Translations under genes and position numbers: made by a program | Notes under the pieces: model-generated | The model's database searches: none | What the model was told of the DNA's origin: nothing | The model's input: only the letters and a program-made list of their open reading frames with translations | Part shown: positions 32,354-34,059 of the stretch, piece after piece | Position numbering within the stretch: the first letter of the stretch is position 1 | Layout: each line of letters opens with the position of its first letter | Source of the DNA: Candidatus Neomarinimicrobiota bacterium | Lineage (GTDB): Bacteria > Fidelibacterota > SORT01 | Assembly: GCA_022567655.1 (NCBI GenBank) | Contig: JADFGO010000013.1 | Coordinates: 1-34,059, forward strand | Direction: 5' to 3' | Length of the DNA: 34,059 bases

Positions 32354-33148
32354 ATGGGAAACTGGACCAAGAAAGCAAAATCAGAATCGGGAGGGGCGCC
32401 TTTGTGGATAGTCACTTTTAGTGATTTGATGACGTTGTTGCTCACCTTTTTTGTGCTTCTGCTATCATTCTCGGCAATTCAGATGGACGATTTTCGCGCA
32501 GCAATGGGGTCATTAAAAGAGGCGCTTGGGGTATTCCAGGGCTCCCAATCAGTGATGTATGCTCCTCACGACATAACATCGACTATCCCCACAAAAGCTG
32601 AGATCCTTAAATCTACAGGTGAAGTCAGGGAATTTCTGAGAAAAAACAAACTCGAAAAAATGGTAGAGATGGAGTTGACGGGAGAAGGTATCCGGTTTAA
32701 TCTGAATAGTACCTTGCTATTCGGTTCCGGAGAAGCAGTACTGTCGATAGAAGCGAGTGATCTCCTTGAGAGCATCGGTTACCTTATTAACCGCTTCGCT
32801 TCCCACGTCATTGTTGAGGGTCATACGGATGACCTTCCCCTCGCAAGGGGGAATTTTGAATCAAACTGGGATTTGTCCGCTGCAAGAGCGATCTCGGTTT
32901 TAAATTTTTTGTCGAGCTTGGACAAAGCAAAAAGTGGGTTGTTTCATGCTGCGGCATATTCACAATACAAACCGCGTGTCCCGAATGATTCAGCCTACAA
33001 TCGATCAATTAATCGTCGGGTAGAGATAATGATAAAGCTTCACGATCCTCCGAAAAACTATACCGATAAAGAGATCGATATGCTCTTGAAATTCATCGAA
33101 CCGGAGAATACGGAAAAAGGTTTTGCAGATACTTTGAGGAGTTATTAG
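32354..33148 (+). CDS. motB: Flagellar stator protein MotB
   Basis: MotB anchors the stator to peptidoglycan. At 264 aa it has one helix (~17-40) with the ion-binding aspartate D24 in WIVTFSDLMTLLLTFFVLLLSF, a plug and linker, and a C-terminal OmpA-like peptidoglycan-binding domain with IVEGHTDDLPL, NWDLSAARAISVLNFL and NRRVEI. The ion used (H+ or Na+) is not clear from sequence. It is between motA and fliL, 1 nt before the GTG of fliL. Confidence 0.95.
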   Translation: MGNWTKKAKSESGGAPLWIVTFSDLMTLLLTFFVLLLSFSAIQMDDFRAAMGSLKEALGVFQGSQSVMYAPHDITSTIPTKAEILKSTGEVREFLRKNKLEKMVEMELTGEGIRFNLNSTLLFGSGEAVLSIEASDLLESIGYLINRFASHVIVEGHTDDLPLARGNFESNWDLSAARAISVLNFLSSLDKAKSGLFHAAAYSQYKPRVPNDSAYNRSINRRVEIMIKLHDPPKNYTDKEIDMLLKFIEPENTEKGFADTLRSY

Positions 33149-33149
33149 G

Positions 33150-33554
33150 GTGGAAGCTGAAAGCGTCATAACGGATGTTCTGGAAAATGGTGAAGAAACC
33201 GCTCTGGATAATCTCAGAAAAAATCCCAAAAAGATGGCTATTATCGGAGTCGGCGTGCTTCTGAGTTTGGCTCTAAACGGATTATTGGCTTATTATCTTA
33301 CCAAGTCCATTGTGTTACCTGTATTTTACGGTTCTTCTGCTGAAAGCGAAGCGTCAAAGGAAGTCATAGAATCTCCCTCCGGGCAAAAACCGGAAGCTCT
33401 TCCTGTGCAAGCAGATGGTAATTCTGAGACTGGGTCGGACGAGCGATTTAGCATCTTTAAGGTTGAGCATATAGTAATTAATCCTTACGGAACCAATGGC
33501 AGGAGATTTTTAGCTCTTAATTTGAGCATTGAAGTAATACAGTGGCAGAACTAA
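33150..33554 (+). pseudogene. fliL: FliL, N-terminal part, apparently truncated by frameshift/deletion
   Basis: FliL is a single-pass stator-associated protein that normally ends in a conserved periplasmic domain. This frame (134 aa) has the expected start, one transmembrane helix (~30-52), a polar linker, and the first conserved strand FKVEHIVINPYGTNGRRFLALNLSIEV, but then ends in IQWQN and a stop. The conserved end lies immediately downstream in another frame (33545-33667), and about 25-30 residues typical of the middle helix are absent. A deletion of a length not divisible by three, or an assembly error, explains this. GTG 33150 follows motB by one base. Confidence 0.7.
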
Positions 33555-33667
33555 CGAATATAATATCAAAACGAAAGATCAAAATGGATATCAAGAGATT
33601 GCTGAACAAAATGGTAGATAAAGGAGAAGTACGAGAGATTTACTTCACGAAGTACGTACTTCAATAA
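33545..33667 (+). pseudogene. fliL: FliL C-terminal remnant in a shifted frame
   Basis: This frame reads AELTNIISKRKIKMDIKR, then LLNKMVDKGEVREIYFTKYVLQ and a stop. The end matches the FliL signature, where family members finish in a basic amphipathic helix followed by V.xVYFTxFVxQ. A GTG at 33542 could initiate a 41-codon peptide, but a free C-terminal domain without signal would not reach the periplasm. It lies 13 nt before fliM. Confidence 0.75.
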
Positions 33668-33680
33668 GGGGAGAGATTAG

Positions 33681-34059
33681 ATGACCAAATTGTTGTCACA
33701 AGAAGAAATTGATACACTGCTTACCAGAGATAGTATCTCGGATGCGGGCGTTATGTCCACCGGGACTCAAAAGATAGTTAGTGTCTACGATTTTCGTCAT
33801 CCCGATAGAGTGTCAAAAGATCAAATGCGCGCGCTTAGGACGATTCATGAACGATTCGGAAGAATGTTTGCGACTTATTTATCCAGTACTCTTCGAATGA
33901 TGGTCGACATCAAGGTGAATTCAATAGATCAGGTAACGTATTCGGAGTACGCAATGTCACTGACAACCCCCGCGTGCATCTACGTTATAGAGTTTGAAAA
34001 TTTGGGAGGCAGTGGATTGATTGAACTCTCTTCCGATCTATTTTTTATCTTGCTTGACC
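33681..34059 (+). CDS. fliM: Flagellar motor switch protein FliM (5' part, cut by window end)
   Basis: FliM is the C-ring protein that binds phospho-CheY and controls rotation direction. The 126 codons seen have the N-terminal CheY-binding peptide LSQEEIDTLL and the start of the middle domain with YDFRHPDRVSKDQMRALRTIHERFGRMFATYLSSTLRMMVDIKV and YVIEFENLGGSGLIELSSDLFFILLD. The reading frame is open to the window edge. ATG 33681 follows a GGGGAGAG ribosome site. Its place after fliL is the usual one. Confidence 0.97.
   Translation, partial: MTKLLSQEEIDTLLTRDSISDAGVMSTGTQKIVSVYDFRHPDRVSKDQMRALRTIHERFGRMFATYLSSTLRMMVDIKVNSIDQVTYSEYAMSLTTPACIYVIEFENLGGSGLIELSSDLFFILLD

Noticed and set aside
33541-33560. 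Programmed ribosomal frameshift in fliL
   Set aside because: No slippery heptamer or following structure is seen, and about 25-30 residues of the domain are missing, which frameshifting would not restore.
1-34059. CRISPR arrays, insertion sequences, prophage or integrase genes
   Set aside because: I saw no direct repeat arrays, transposase or recombinase motifs, or terminal inverted repeats; the coding content is fully assigned to other genes.

Overview
The window is a moderately AT-rich bacterial chromosome segment of about 34 kb. It carries flagellar genes in an order typical of diderm non-proteobacterial lineages and of Firmicutes and Spirochaetes: flgB-flgC-X-fliE-fliF-fliG-fliH-fliI-fliJ-motE-fliK-flgD-TIGR02530-flgE-motA-motB-fliL-fliM. 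Clear Shine-Dalgarno sites, many TTG starts (histidine kinase, hisS, hutH, the GGDEF-like regulator, fliF, fliG, fliH, motE), sigma-54 promoters and several two-component regulators suggest an uncultured diderm lineage, perhaps of the FCB group or a neighbour. No rRNA or marker gene here settles the phylum.

Region 1 (1-8001) is an accessory and signalling part. It holds a soluble REC-GAF-PAS-PAS histidine kinase cut by the window start, a CusA-type Cu(I)/Ag(I) RND pump with its methionine triad but no adaptor or outer-membrane partner, an EamA-family permease, a single-domain response regulator, and a thioredoxin-type arsenate reductase with the three expected cysteines.

Region 2 (8006-11763) is the most unusual non-flagellar part. 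On the minus strand tRNA-His(GTG), hisS and a histidine ammonia-lyase lie in a row, and hisS and the lyase overlap. The synthetase looks like the divergent alphaproteobacterial HisRS. The adjacent tRNA-His lacks G-1 and has U72, A73 and U20a, the features reported for the Caulobacter pair. The rest of the window does not look alphaproteobacterial, so this may be a co-transferred synthetase/tRNA pair. The lyase has Ser-Ser-Gly where the MIO cofactor normally forms from Ala-Ser-Gly. A tRNA-Glu(TTC) is divergently placed.

Region 3 (11984-18448) is regulatory: a sigma-54 activator, a small helical unknown protein under a near-consensus sigma-70 promoter with a palindrome at its start site, and an overlapping three-gene operon (fapA, a REC-GAF regulator with a degenerate GGDEF domain, a second sigma-54 activator) behind a good sigma-54 promoter.

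Region 4 (18647-34059) is the flagellar cluster: rod, MS ring, C ring, export ATPase complex, hook-length control, hook cap, hook and stator. Sigma-54 promoters precede flgB (with a variant -12 element) and flgD (near-consensus). The activator just upstream of flgB is therefore the likely master regulator, and it may activate its own operon. fliL appears broken: its conserved C-terminal end is in another frame, with about 25-30 residues missing between the two parts. fliM is cut by the window end. I saw no CRISPR, IS element, phage gene or rRNA.
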